Shown: one piece after another, positions 38,670 to 46,783 of the stretch
Layout: each line of letters begins with the position of its first letter
Position numbering within the stretch: position 1 is the stretch's first letter
Assembly (NCBI RefSeq): GCF_038622445.1
Contig: NZ_CP152019.1
Span: 1,772,501-1,836,500 of the forward strand
DNA: 64,000 nucleotides
From: Sporosarcina sp. FSL K6-1522
GTDB lineage: Bacteria; Bacillota; Bacilli; Bacillales_A; Planococcaceae
Direction of reading: 5' to 3'
The notes under the pieces: generated by a model
What the model saw: only the letters and a program-made list of their open reading frames with translations
What the model was told of the DNA's origin: nothing
The model's database searches: none
Position numbers and translations under genes: made by a program

Positions 38670-39629
38670 ATGGAGTCGATTGTTGTGTCGTGCAGACCAG
38701 AACAAGGAAGTAGAGCGGAGCATGTTAAAAAACCGGATTGGCTGAAAATTAAGCTTAATACGAATGATAACTATACAGGCCTGAAGAAGCTCATGCGGGA
38801 AAATAATCTTAATACCGTATGTGAAGAGGCGCGTTGTCCGAATATCCATGAATGTTGGGGAGAACGTCGAACGGCTACCTTCATGATCCTTGGAGCTGTG
38901 TGTACACGCGCATGTCGCTTCTGTGCAGTTAAAACAGGCTTACCAACGGAACTTGACTTAGCAGAACCGGAACGTGTTGCCGATTCAGTTGCACTGATGA
39001 ATTTAAAACATACAGTCGTCACGGCTGTTGCGCGTGATGATCAAAAAGATGGTGGATCGGCGATATTTGCTGAAACAATCCGTGCAATTCGCAGAAAAAA
39101 TCCATTTACGACGGTAGAAGTGTTACCATCAGATATGGGGGGCGTCTACGAGAATATCGAGCGTTTGATGGATGCGAAACCAGATATTCTGAATCATAAT
39201 ATCGAAACGGTACGTCGATTGACACCTAGAGTGCGTGCACGTGCTACGTATGATCGCTCTTTGGAATTGCTGTTGCGTGCAAAAGAACTGCAACCAGATA
39301 TTCCGACGAAATCTTCTTTGATGTTAGGTCTTGGTGAAACACATGAAGAAATTCTTGAAACGATGGATGATCTTCGTGCGCATAAAGTAGATATTATGAC
39401 GATTGGTCAGTATTTGCAGCCAACGAAAAAACATTTGAAAGTACAGAAATACTATTCGCCGCAGGAATTCGGTGAGTTACGAAAAATTGCAATGTCGAAA
39501 GGGTTCTCACACTGTGAGGCGGGTCCACTTGTTCGTTCAAGTTACCATGCAGATGAGCAGGTCAATGCGGCAGCAAAAGAAAGACAACGCCTAGGCGATG
39601 AGCAACTCGAAACGGCACTGCAAAACTAA
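38670..39629 (+). CDS. lipA: lipoyl synthase LipA
   Basis: A radical SAM enzyme that inserts two sulfurs into protein-bound octanoyl groups. Both clusters are visible: [12 protein letters not shown] (auxiliary cluster) and CTRACRFC (CxxxCxxC radical-SAM cluster), and the essential RSSYHAD-type end reads [11 protein letters not shown]. The longest frame gives 319 residues from ATG 38670, but GTG 38685, 9 nt after a ggag, is an equally likely start. Its substrate in Bacillales is octanoyl-GcvH/E2, linking it to gcvH at 4606. It depends on Fe-S clusters, which the suf operon provides. yutD follows 18 bp later. Confidence 0.96.
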   Translation: MESIVVSCRPEQGSRAEHVKKPDWLKIKLNTNDNYTGLKKLMRENNLNTVCEEARCPNIHECWGERRTATFMILGAVCTRACRFCAVKTGLPTELDLAEPERVADSVALMNLKHTVVTAVARDDQKDGGSAIFAETIRAIRRKNPFTTVEVLPSDMGGVYENIERLMDAKPDILNHNIETVRRLTPRVRARATYDRSLELLLRAKELQPDIPTKSSLMLGLGETHEEILETMDDLRAHKVDIMTIGQYLQPTKKHLKVQKYYSPQEFGELRKIAMSKGFSHCEAGPLVRSSYHADEQVNAAAKERQRLGDEQLETALQN

Positions 39630-39647
39630 TGTGGCGGTGAACGTTGA

Positions 39648-39959
39648 ATGATAATAATCGATGATTGGCAGTTTGAACTTCTGACGAACTATCGTGAAGG
39701 GTTCAATGAAGAGGCATTTCTTGCAAGATATAGTGATGTCCTTCTCAAATATGATTACATACTTGGCGACTGGGGATACGGACAACTCCGTTTAAAAGGT
39801 TTTTTTGATGACCGTAATCAGAAGGCAACGTATGAAACGAAGATTAGTACGCTACAGGATTATCTTTATGAGTACTGCAATTTCGGCTGTGCTTATTTCG
39901 TCTTGAAAAAATCCGGACGTGTCAAACAGGAGAAACCTGAAGCAGAAGTGAAAGCTTAA
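39648..39959 (+). CDS. yutD: YutD family protein
   Basis: A 103-residue conserved Bacillales protein (YutD/DUF1027-like): IDDWQFELLTNYREGFNEEAF and LKYDYILGDWGYGQLRLKGF are the conserved blocks, and CNFGCAYFVLKK has a CxxxC pair. The Lys/Glu-rich tail is variable. Its function is not established. It follows lipA closely, as yutD does in relatives, and is closed by a terminator. Confidence 0.85.
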   Translation: MIIIDDWQFELLTNYREGFNEEAFLARYSDVLLKYDYILGDWGYGQLRLKGFFDDRNQKATYETKISTLQDYLYEYCNFGCAYFVLKKSGRVKQEKPEAEVKA

Positions 39960-39963
39960 TAAG

Positions 39964-40006
39964 TCCCGCGTGCCTAGCAAAGATGCTAGATACGCGGGTC
40001 TTTTCA
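39964..40006 (+). terminator. intrinsic terminator of lipA-yutD
   Basis: Arms cccgcgtgcctagca and tgctagatacgcggg with small mismatches are followed by tctttt. Confidence 0.85.
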
Positions 40007-40133
40007 TGTCAGTGAATATGGTATGATTAGTTGAGGTCTTTGACGCGGATAGGTTTTGAAATGGTGTGAATGCCATACGAAATCTAGTCGTATAACCGTC
40101 GAAGCATATTTGATAAATTAGGAGGAACAATAC

Positions 40134-40583
40134 ATGTATTTTGTGGACCGAAACCAAATTAATGACGCACTTGTGCATATGGAGAAGCTACTTGGGGTAT
40201 ATGAACAAGAAAAGGACTGGGCAGCTAATGAGGTGAGTGTATTAGCGCTTGAACGGATTGCGCATGTCGTGATTGAATCAATTATTGATGTAGGCAATGC
40301 GATGATTGACGGTTTCATCATGCGTGATCCAGGAAGTTATGAAGATATTATTGATATTATGGAAGATGAGCGTGTCATTACAACGGAAATGGCTGGGCCA
40401 TTGAAACGTGTGATTGAGCTCAGAAAAATGATTGTCCGTGAGTTTACAAAAGTTGATGTTCAAGAAATCAACGACGTGCTGGCGGCAACGCAGAAGGAAC
40501 TGTTGGCATTTTCTGATAAAGTGCGTCACTACCTTGAGAATGAGCTAGGACCGGTATCGGCATTTTTACCGGAAGAAAAATAA
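40134..40583 (+). CDS. yutE: DUF86/HepT-like protein (YutE)
   Basis: A 149-residue, all-alpha HepT-like protein. The family RNase-type motif R-x4-6-H-x-Y is degenerate here: RKMIVREFTK lacks the His and Tyr. No MntA-type nucleotidyltransferase antitoxin gene is next to it, so it is not an obvious toxin-antitoxin unit. The start at 40134 follows ggagg. The stop overlaps the next gene's ATG (TAATG), so it is coupled to the HAD phosphatase gene. It is conserved with this neighbour in Bacillales (yutE-yutF). Confidence 0.83.
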   Translation: MYFVDRNQINDALVHMEKLLGVYEQEKDWAANEVSVLALERIAHVVIESIIDVGNAMIDGFIMRDPGSYEDIIDIMEDERVITTEMAGPLKRVIELRKMIVREFTKVDVQEINDVLAATQKELLAFSDKVRHYLENELGPVSAFLPEEK

Positions 40584-41350
40584 TGTTCAATAAGTATAGA
40601 GCGATTTGTCTGGACTTGGATGGAACGGTTTACAGAGGAACGGAGCCGATTACGGAAGCGGTAACTTTTATCGCGAATGCGCAAGCAAACGGGGTAGATC
40701 CGTATTTTATAACGAATAATTCATCTATGACACGTTTGCAAGTTCAAGAAAAATTAGCATCCTTCGGCGTGAAAGCGGATGAGCAGCGCATTATGACATC
40801 TGCGATAGCTGCGGCAAAATATTGTGCATCACACCATAGCGGCGCCTCGGTCATGATGATTGGAGAAACGGGCTTGCATGAAGCCTTGGTGGCGGAAGGC
40901 ATGAGGCTCACCGATGCCAATCCCGATGTCGTTGTTGTAGGCATTGATCGTGATATTACGTATGCAAAATTAGCAGAGGCAAATCTTGCGCTACGTGCAG
41001 GTGCAATGTTTATTGCGACAAATGGTGACAAGGCACTGCCGATGGAGAGAGGGCTTGTTCCAGGGAATGGTTCCTTCGTGAAATTGCTAGAAATGGCATC
41101 TGGATGTAAGCCGGTATATGTTGGCAAGCCCGAATCGCATATGCTTGGTTTTATCCAACAGGCAAATGGTTATAGTAAAGAAGAGATGTTGATGGTTGGG
41201 GATAATTATGATACCGATATTCAAGCGGGTATTCGTTTCGGCATCGATACGATTCATGTGGCGGGTGGCGTGACGTCCCGGGACGAGCTGTTGTTGAAAG
41301 AGCAGCAACCGACCTACCATCTTCAAACGCTGTTGGACTGGGGTCAATAA
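40583..41350 (+). CDS. yutF: HAD-superfamily (NagD/p-nitrophenyl-phosphatase type) hydrolase YutF
   Basis: A 255-residue cytoplasmic phosphatase of HAD subfamily IIA. Motif I is LDLDGTVYRG (nucleophile Asp, about residue 9-11), motif II FITNNSSM, motif III Lys in VGKPE and motif IV MVGDNYDTDIQAG. The family dephosphorylates small sugar or nucleotide phosphates; the physiological substrate is unknown. Its start is embedded in the yutE stop. Confidence 0.92.
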   Translation: MFNKYRAICLDLDGTVYRGTEPITEAVTFIANAQANGVDPYFITNNSSMTRLQVQEKLASFGVKADEQRIMTSAIAAAKYCASHHSGASVMMIGETGLHEALVAEGMRLTDANPDVVVVGIDRDITYAKLAEANLALRAGAMFIATNGDKALPMERGLVPGNGSFVKLLEMASGCKPVYVGKPESHMLGFIQQANGYSKEEMLMVGDNYDTDIQAGIRFGIDTIHVAGGVTSRDELLLKEQQPTYHLQTLLDWGQ

Positions 41351-41370
41351 GGGCTGTATGAGAGTATAAA

Positions 41371-41403
41371 AAAGCTACCCGCTTTTAGAAGAGGCGGGTA
41401 GCC
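41371..41403 (-). terminator. terminator between convergent yutF and yuzB
   Basis: Arms ctacccgc and gcgggtag form the stem. On the minus strand it is followed by a run of T, so it mainly serves yuzB; on the plus strand the T run is absent. Confidence 0.8.
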
Positions 41404-41410
41404 ATGATGC

Positions 41411-41671
41411 TCAAAAGAGCGGATTATCTTCGATGAATTGATAGATACGTTCCGTCAGTTCGTCGGGTGTGTCGGCTTCGACAACTTCCCCATTGACAAT
41501 CGCGTACAACGTTTCTGTACATTTCGTACAATAGCTTAGACAGCCGTACTCGAGAACATCTAGATTCGGATCTCTTTCCAATTTCTCAAATGTTTCTTGT
41601 GAACCGTTTGCAATATTACTTATGCAAAACTCGACAATCGGATTCACGACGATCACCTCACTACTAGGCAT
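41411..41671 (-). CDS. yuzB: DUF1450 family protein (YuzB-like)
   Basis: An 86-residue small protein with four conserved Cys, including YGCLSYCTKC, suggesting a thioredoxin-fold ferredoxin-like metal or Fe-S site (inference). The ATG at 41671 has aaaggag upstream. However, the B. subtilis homologue begins at MNPIVEFC, corresponding to GTG 41647 here, which follows gaggtgat; both starts are plausible. It is transcribed towards yutF with a shared terminator, and divergently from the NADH dehydrogenase-like gene at 41787. Confidence 0.85.
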   Translation of the reverse strand: MPSSEVIVVNPIVEFCISNIANGSQETFEKLERDPNLDVLEYGCLSYCTKCTETLYAIVNGEVVEADTPDELTERIYQFIEDNPLF

Positions 41672-41786
41672 CCTACTCCTTTTTTTCTAAAACGTCAATT
41701 GCTATGACTTATTGTGAAACATGTCACAAACTGCTATAATCAGAGATGAGAAAATGTCGGATTATGCAGTATGAAGGAGAATAATT

Positions 41787-42854
41787 ATGAGAAAACTTGT
41801 ACTATTAGGAGCCGGCTATGGGAATATGCGCATTTTGTTGCGTTTATTGACCAAAGAACTTCCGGAGAATATCGAAATCACCCTCGTGGATAGAACACCT
41901 TTCCATAGTATGAAAACAGAGTTTTACGGACTAGCGGCGGGGACAATGTCAGATTCAGAAATACGTGTACCGCTCCCAACGCACTCTCAATTGAAATTTG
42001 TTGAAGGCGAAATTATTGAGATCAAGCCTGATGAGAAATGTGTGTATCTTGGGAATGGTCTGCAAGTTGAATACGATGAACTAGTTATTGGCCTTGGCTG
42101 TGAGGATAATTATCACGACGTACCAGGTGCGGCTGAACATACGTATAGCATTCAAACTATTGGAAAATCACGTACAACTTATGAAAAGCTTCTCGGTCTT
42201 GGCGGCGGTGCAACCGTTGGCATCGTAGGTGCTGGGTTGAGTGGAATCGAGCTTGCCAGTGAGTTGCGGGAAAGCCGACCTGATTTGAACATTAAACTGT
42301 TCGACCGTAGTCCACGGATTTTGAGGGACTTCCCTGAGCGACTGAGTAATTATGTTCAAGGTTGGTTTGATAAACATGATATCGATGTTGTGTCAGAGTC
42401 GAATATTACAAAAGTCGAATCCAATGTACTTTATAACCATGAAGAAACGATTGCAGTCGATGCGGTTGTTTGGACAGCTGGTATTCGCCCCGTTCAATCT
42501 GTCAAAAATATGGACGTGGAAAAGGGGACTGGGGGACGTGTTGTACTGAACGCGCATCACCAAATCCCGGGCTTTACGGATGTCTATGTTGTCGGTGACT
42601 GTGCAGCATTGCCTTACGCACCAAGCGCCCAAGTAGCAGAGGAACAAGCCGAACAAATTGTCAAAGTCTTGCGCCTCGTATGGAGCGGTGAGCCATTACC
42701 GGAGAAAATGCCGGAAATTAAGTTAAAAGGCTTCCTTGGATCACTTGGAAAGAAACAAGGCTTCGCTTACCTTGCAGATCGCACGGTTACAGGCCGTATC
42801 GCAAGATTGTTAAAATCAGGCGTGCTTTGGATGTACAAATGGCATAATGGTTAA
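41787..42854 (+). CDS. yutJ: NADH dehydrogenase-like FAD protein (YutJ)
   Basis: A 355-residue pyridine-nucleotide-disulfide-oxidoreductase-fold protein. The FAD Rossmann motif is GAGYGNM at the N terminus, the NAD motif is GIVGAGLSGIELASEL (about 150-165), and VYVVGDCAAL near residue 270 is the second FAD contact. It resembles type II NADH:quinone oxidoreductases but is shorter than the NDH-2 at 46784. Whether it reduces quinone or another acceptor is unknown. The MITE-like repeat starts 12 bp after its stop. Confidence 0.88.
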   Translation: MRKLVLLGAGYGNMRILLRLLTKELPENIEITLVDRTPFHSMKTEFYGLAAGTMSDSEIRVPLPTHSQLKFVEGEIIEIKPDEKCVYLGNGLQVEYDELVIGLGCEDNYHDVPGAAEHTYSIQTIGKSRTTYEKLLGLGGGATVGIVGAGLSGIELASELRESRPDLNIKLFDRSPRILRDFPERLSNYVQGWFDKHDIDVVSESNITKVESNVLYNHEETIAVDAVVWTAGIRPVQSVKNMDVEKGTGGRVVLNAHHQIPGFTDVYVVGDCAALPYAPSAQVAEEQAEQIVKVLRLVWSGEPLPEKMPEIKLKGFLGSLGKKQGFAYLADRTVTGRIARLLKSGVLWMYKWHNG

Positions 42855-42866
42855 GTAGATTATAGC

Positions 42867-43035
42867 TATATAAATTGAACTTATGATTTTCACTAATCTC
42901 CAGCGAAGGCGCCTTACAAGCGGTCGCCGAAGCCGAAGCTGTAAGCCAGGCAGTGTTTTTTTCTGCCCGGCTTATGGCGGGAGGCATCCGCAAGCGCCGA
43001 GCATTGTTAGGAAGGTTCTTTTGTTCAACGTATAT
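42867..43035. repeat. MITE-like repeat with near-matching terminal inverted repeats, fullest copy
   Basis: It begins tatataaattgaacttatg and ends ttgttcaacgtatat; the outer ~13 bp are near inverted repeats. The core ggcgggaggcatccgcaagc (then gccgagc) recurs at 48835-48930. The end pieces recur at 12940-13000 and 63053-63111. The copy has an extra ~75 bp containing gaagccgaagctg and a T-rich stretch with gtaagccaggcag/ctgcccggcttat. Confidence 0.8.
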
Positions 43036-43040
43036 GGCAA

Positions 43041-43077
43041 AAAGCCCTCATTCCAGAAAAATTGGAATGAGGGCTTT
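43041..43077. terminator. bidirectional terminator between yutJ and yuzD
   Basis: Fifteen-base perfect arms aaagccctcattcca (43041-43055) and tggaatgagggcttt (43063-43077) are flanked by T on the minus-strand side and ttt on the plus side. Confidence 0.92.
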
Positions 43078-43130
43078 AGTAATTCTCAGTTATTGTATGT
43101 CATTATCAGTAGTGCGCTTTGCATGTCCAC

Positions 43131-43460
43131 TTAGGATTGTGCAACGTAGCCGCGCTTTTCAAGTGCTGTAAAAACAGGTTTCAACTGGATATAGCCTTCG
43201 CCAATCATTTCATCCTCAATCATAACAAGTGGGTAGAAAAATTCGTCATCAAGTATTTGTTGAACGATGTCTTTTTGTTTGTCATCTTCAATCGGAGAAT
43301 CGATGTCAATGTATTCGATGTCATATGGCTGATTTGGATACTTACGATCGATAGCAGCTTGTAGCCATTCGTACGTATCTTTGGATGAAGGGGCGTTTAC
43401 ACAGCTTGCACAAATCACATTTGCACCGTAAATTTCAATCTTTACTTTGTTTGCATTCAT
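43131..43460 (-). CDS. yuzD: YuzD family thioredoxin-like protein (DUF1462)
   Basis: A 109-residue protein if started at ATG 43460 after gaggag; a further ATG eight codons upstream is less well placed. CASC at Cys17/Cys20 with a beta-alpha-beta context suggests a thioredoxin fold with a redox or metal role. It is divergent from the NifU-like gene at 43546, as in B. subtilis, where yuzD neighbours yutI. Such linkage suggests a part in Fe-S or thiol chemistry (inference). Confidence 0.86.
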   Translation of the reverse strand: MNANKVKIEIYGANVICASCVNAPSSKDTYEWLQAAIDRKYPNQPYDIEYIDIDSPIEDDKQKDIVQQILDDEFFYPLVMIEDEMIGEGYIQLKPVFTALEKRGYVAQS

Positions 43461-43545
43461 TAAATTCGTCTCCTCACAATTCAAAGTTGGATTTTTTCTT
43501 CTTTCCAGTTTATAATAAGTATAAGGAAAGGGGAGTTTAAATACA

Positions 43546-43782
43546 ATGGCAGAAACAGCAATGACAGAATCCGTACAAGAAGTTCTAGATAAATTACGCC
43601 CATTCTTACTACGAGATGGTGGCGACTGCGAGCTAGTGGATATCGAAGATGGTATCGTAAAGCTTCGCCTACTCGGTGCTTGTGGTACATGCCCAAGCTC
43701 GACAATTACGCTAAAAGCAGGTATTGAACGTGCTTTACTTGAAGAAGTTCCGGGCGTTGTTGAAGTAGAACAAGTATTTTAA
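43546..43782 (+). CDS. yutI: NifU C-terminal domain (Nfu-type) Fe-S carrier YutI
   Basis: A 78-residue protein, essentially a bare NifU C-terminal domain. The cluster-binding motif is [10 protein letters not shown] with Cys46 and Cys49. It probably carries 4Fe-4S clusters from the SufBCD scaffold to targets such as lipoyl synthase or aconitase. It is monocistronic and ends in a clear terminator. Confidence 0.93.
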   Translation: MAETAMTESVQEVLDKLRPFLLRDGGDCELVDIEDGIVKLRLLGACGTCPSSTITLKAGIERALLEEVPGVVEVEQVF

Positions 43783-43798
43783 TTGCATTGAATGCTGG

Positions 43799-43832
43799 GA
43801 AAAGACGAATCCACTGGGGTTCGTCTTTTCTC
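43799..43832. terminator. bidirectional terminator between yutI and the DUF2225 gene
   Basis: Perfect 11-bp arms gaaaagacgaa (43799-43809) and ttcgtcttttc (43820-43830). It serves two convergent genes. Confidence 0.87.
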
Positions 43833-43833
43833 A

Positions 43834-44511
43834 TTAGGTTAGTTCCCGTATTTCCTGCCAACGTTCTTTGGCCATTTGGACGATATGTGGTTCGTTTGAT
43901 AGGCGTTGTCCTTCGATAACACGTGAAAAGCTACGAACGGCTTCTTCTCGATCGCTAATTCGCCATGATAGTTCTGCTAACAAATATAAGACACGTGTCT
44001 CGGACATTTGTGTACCTTTATAGTCGCCTTCAGAGTAGGCTTCTGTATACAAATCTCTGGCGATAGTGAGAAAGCGCTGTTCATGCTCGACATTAGCAAT
44101 TTCTCGATATAGCCAAGCGATACGCAGGGCTAGCCCAGCTTTTGTAAGTGCGTTTTCTTTTTTCAAACTAGCACTTAGAAAAGCTAGTTTGTAAGTTTCA
44201 ATCGCCTCGTCGGGTGTTCGAATGTTGCCGAAGGATCGTCCCGTCCATTTGGCTGTAATTTGTTCATGTATAATGTCCTTTGTGCTAGGCGCAAAGTAAG
44301 GGGAGAACTCGTCGGTGAAAGAGAAACCGCAATGAGGGCAAACCGTAACCGTATAATAGATGGGATTGACTTCCGGTTGCTTATAGAGTGTCCGAAAGTC
44401 ACTTTCATGTTCCGCAATCCGGATAAAACGGGAGCGGATTTTTGTAGAAGTAAATTTTTCCTTACAGTTGATACAGTCAAATTTTTTATCATAGAACGGG
44501 CTAATCTCCAT
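43834..44511 (-). CDS. DUF2225 family protein
   Basis: A 225-residue cytoplasmic protein. The N terminus has two Zn-ribbon-like pairs, FDCINCKEKF and VCPHCGFSF, so it likely binds zinc. The C-terminal half (about 100-225) is helical with TPR-like repeats (ALRIAWLYREIANVEHEQRF, LYLLAELSWRISDREEAVRS). I chose ATG 44511 after ggaggg; an upstream ATG 14 codons earlier lacks a ribosome site. The function is unknown. Confidence 0.87.
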   Translation of the reverse strand: MEISPFYDKKFDCINCKEKFTSTKIRSRFIRIAEHESDFRTLYKQPEVNPIYYTVTVCPHCGFSFTDEFSPYFAPSTKDIIHEQITAKWTGRSFGNIRTPDEAIETYKLAFLSASLKKENALTKAGLALRIAWLYREIANVEHEQRFLTIARDLYTEAYSEGDYKGTQMSETRVLYLLAELSWRISDREEAVRSFSRVIEGQRLSNEPHIVQMAKERWQEIRELT

Positions 44512-44641
44512 ATGAAACCCTCCAATTGTACATTCCTCTCTAGTATAACGCATATTCGCTCAAACTTTGAGTATTAACGTTGCACTGTCCACGAAATGAT
44601 TGCTATGATGGAGAGAAGAAAACGAAGGAAGGTGACTACGG

Positions 44642-45007
44642 ATGACACAAGTTGTTGAAGTGACAGAAGCAGCAGCATTTCACGTGAAGGAAATGATGCG
44701 CCATAATGATGAAGAAGGTTCATTTTTACGCGTTGCTGTAAATGGTGGAGGATGTAGCGGATTGACTTATGGAATGGGTTTTGAAACCGAAAAGTCAGAT
44801 GCAGATTTCTTGCTCGAACAGCACGGTTTGCAAATACTCGTTTCGCGTGAAGACGCCGGAATTCTTCAAGGTACACAAGTTGACTACAAAGAGTCCCTCA
44901 TGGGGGGCGGATTTACTATAGAAAATCCTAATGCCATTGCATCTTGCGGGTGTGGGACTTCATTCCGAACAGCTAAAAAGGCAGGAACCCCTGCGGAATG
45001 TGATTGA
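44642..45007 (+). CDS. yutM: HesB/IscA-type Fe-S carrier (YutM/ErpA-like)
   Basis: A 121-residue A-type carrier. The three conserved Cys are Cys38 in GGGCSGL and Cys102/Cys104 in SCGCGTSF; an extra Cys120 sits at the end. A-type carriers pass Fe-S clusters from scaffolds to apoproteins. The start follows gaaggaggtg-like aaggaaggtga. A decayed second copy of its 3' end lies 700 bp downstream (45691-45757). A very long terminator hairpin follows the gene. Confidence 0.94.
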   Translation: MTQVVEVTEAAAFHVKEMMRHNDEEGSFLRVAVNGGGCSGLTYGMGFETEKSDADFLLEQHGLQILVSREDAGILQGTQVDYKESLMGGGFTIENPNAIASCGCGTSFRTAKKAGTPAECD

Positions 45008-45081
45008 TATTGGCTTTTTGATACGGTGAATCAGGATTATAGATAACAGTAGAAATTGATGTATTTAGGGTTTTAGATACC

Positions 45082-45134
45082 AAGCCTTTTTGATTTGTAT
45101 GTTGCAAAACAGTACAAATCAAAAAGGCTTTTTT
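45082..45134 (+). terminator. intrinsic terminator of the IscA-type gene
   Basis: An 18-bp perfect stem: aagcctttttgatttgta (45082-45099) pairs with tacaaatcaaaaaggctt (45113-45130), followed by T. Confidence 0.93.
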
Positions 45135-45410
45135 GTATGGTTTTGAAAATGAGGCAACGAACAGTTGCTGGTAAAATGGCAATGGGGAAGGAATATCCGA
45201 AGATTAGCTTTGAGCAAGTGATTGACATTGTTGCGATGACGTTATTACTATCAAGTCATACAGAGCGATACAGGATTTTTAATATCTAATGTAAAGGCAT
45301 GAGAGGGAAATGCCAGGTTAGCAGATACTAATAAGGTTTAATTCAGCAAAATAAGGTATATTATATTTGTTGAAGAGTCTTTTTAAAGACAAGAAAAGTA
45401 GGTGAACGAA

Positions 45411-45560
45411 GTGGGGAAATATCAATTGGATAGCAAAGGTCAAGCAGCTGTGACAAAGTATCATGAAAAACACAAGCCTGCCAAATTTGATAAAAAGCAG
45501 CAACTTGAAAAAATACGTGCGGAATATTTAAAAAAGAAGCAACAGCAAGCGGATAAATAA
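45411..45560 (+). CDS. small basic protein of 49 residues
   Basis: A GTG start at 45411 with aggtga 6 nt upstream opens a 49-codon frame. It starts MGKYQLDSKGQAAVTKYHEK and ends in KKKQQQADK. It is very rich in Lys, Gln and Ala, has no Cys, and is probably one or two charged helices. Short proteins with a similar beginning occur in Bacillales genomes as far as I recall, but I know of no function. It lies alone between the IscA-type gene and a decayed fragment of it. Confidence 0.6.
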   Translation: MGKYQLDSKGQAAVTKYHEKHKPAKFDKKQQLEKIRAEYLKKKQQQADK

Positions 45561-45690
45561 AATGAAGATATGTCTTCAAAAATAGGCCAATAGCAAAAGG
45601 CTATTTTAGAATTAGCGACATACACAATCCAGACTGTGATTTATAATCCATCAAAACAATAATAAACGTTGATATAAAGCTGTTTATAAA

Positions 45691-45757
45691 GATTCCCTTA
45701 TGGGGTGGATTTACCATTGCATTTGTGGATGTGGAACTTCATTCCGAACAGCTAAAA
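45691..45757 (+). pseudogene. remnant of a second HesB/IscA-type gene
   Basis: The sequence gattcccttatggggtggat corresponds to gagtccctcatggggggcgg of the intact gene (44891-44910). A stretch reading tgtggatgtggaacttcatt then ccgaacagctaaaa matches 44949-44979 almost exactly, preserving CGCGTSFRTAK. The part between is deleted or scrambled and there is no 5' end. It is a partial duplication of the yutM 3' end. Confidence 0.75.
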
Positions 45758-45777
45758 CGGAGATAAGGCTAAACAAA

Positions 45778-45820
45778 AGGACTTGCATGTATATGAGAAT
45801 CGATCATACACGCAAGTCCT
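45778..45820 (-). terminator. terminator of the minus-strand membrane protein gene
   Basis: Arms aggacttgc (45778-45786) and gcaagtcct (45812-45820), with further pairing inward, are followed on the minus strand by ttttgttt. Confidence 0.75.
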
Positions 45821-45870
45821 GTTCTTAATTAAACCGAGCACCTGTTAGCACAAAATCTAACTCTAAGTAT

Positions 45871-46218
45871 TTATCCTACAGTTACGGCGAATATCATAGC
45901 TAGGATAAGTATGGGCAGTAAAATACTTTTGACTTTATTTTTCCTCCGCACATCCGCCACTACAGAAATCCCCGCTATTATCATTAGGGGAATCCCAAGT
46001 AACTTCATAATATTTAATGTCAGTAGATTTCCTAAAGAAGCAAGAAAGTAGCCTGTTACCAGGAAGCCAATAGTGAAAATAAAATGTGCGGATTTAAAAT
46101 CCTTTTTCACGTCATTTTTATCATCTTTGTTCATTTTTAAATAGGTTATGAGCATCATAATAGTAGGTGTCCCCCACATAATCAGAAAAGTAATAAGTGA
46201 GTCAATATTTATGTTCAA
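45871..46218 (-). CDS. hypothetical membrane protein, 115 residues
   Basis: Three or four hydrophobic segments (about 8-25, 45-66, 70-86, 98-114) are separated by short charged loops (MNKDDKNDVKKDF, RRKNKVKS). No conserved motif is recognised. The start at 46218 follows ggaggg on the minus strand. The base composition is more AT-rich than in neighbouring genes. It is not part of the B. subtilis gene order here and may be a later addition. The function is unknown. Confidence 0.7.
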   Translation of the reverse strand: MNINIDSLITFLIMWGTPTIMMLITYLKMNKDDKNDVKKDFKSAHFIFTIGFLVTGYFLASLGNLLTLNIMKLLGIPLMIIAGISVVADVRRKNKVKSILLPILILAMIFAVTVG

Positions 46219-46783
46219 ATAATCCCTCCAAAAACTAATGTGGAGACTAATTCCTTAACTAGGCAATACTGCCTGTCAGTCTGAAGAATGAATAATCCGT
46301 TATTTTGTATAGTGTAGCACATTTACAATTATTGGTGTGGTGAAGTTATCTAAGGGTAGCAAGTTTGTTTATCTGTTTAGGCAAAAAATACGATAGCATC
46401 CAATGACTGCAACAGGCGGTAGAGTAATTGCTCTATCGCTTTTCCTATGTATGTCTTGAATGTACCTGAATGTTACTTTCATAAAAACAAACGTGTACCA
46501 GTAGTGAAAAGCAAACACTGTTACTGAACAACGGGCCGGCAACGCCCTCCTTATTCAATAGGGGAGGGCGTTTTGTTTGTTAATGAGTAAGTCATTAAGT
46601 GTATTCGATATCTTCAGACATTTCTTACTTCAATTATTGTATTGAAATGGCGTACCAAAAGGGCTACTATAAGAGATAGAAGTTTGTCGAAAACCGACAA
46701 AGGCCAGGACTGTGTAAATGTCGGTGCAACCGATTTCACGAGGGCCGGGCACATAAAAAAAATCAAAGGTGGTTTCGATCTTC
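46219..46783. other. 565-bp intergenic stretch with two hairpins and the ndh leader
   Basis: A small hairpin gcggtagag/ctctatcgc lies near 46414-46438. A strong terminator-like stem aacgccctcc (46541-46550)/ggagggcgtt (46563-46572) followed by ttttgttt has no recognisable gene upstream, so an unannotated small RNA ending there is possible. The promoter and structured leader of the NADH dehydrogenase gene follow. Confidence 0.55.
46642..46670 (+). promoter_or_regulatory. sigma-A type promoter of the NDH-2 gene
   Basis: TTGAAA (46642-46647), a 17-bp spacer and TACTAT (46665-46670). A 7-bp inverted repeat tttgtcg/cgacaaa (46683-46701) lies just past the expected start point and could be an operator or a leader hairpin. 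Confidence 0.6.

Larger units (their letters stand above)
45561..45870. other. 310-bp stretch with an IscA gene remnant and a terminator
   Basis: It contains the IscA-like fragment at 45691-45757 and a hairpin at 45778-45820 that ends the minus-strand gene 45871-46218. I see nothing else. Confidence 0.7.

Noticed and set aside
40134-40583. HepT-type toxin of a HepT/MntA toxin-antitoxin pair
   Set aside because: The catalytic RxxxxxHxY motif is degenerate and no nucleotidyltransferase partner is adjacent; conserved linkage to the yutF phosphatase suggests another role.
45095-45289. 64-codon frame downstream of the IscA-type gene
   Set aside because: It begins within the 18-bp terminator stem; the later in-frame ATGs lack a proper ribosome site and no family is recognised.
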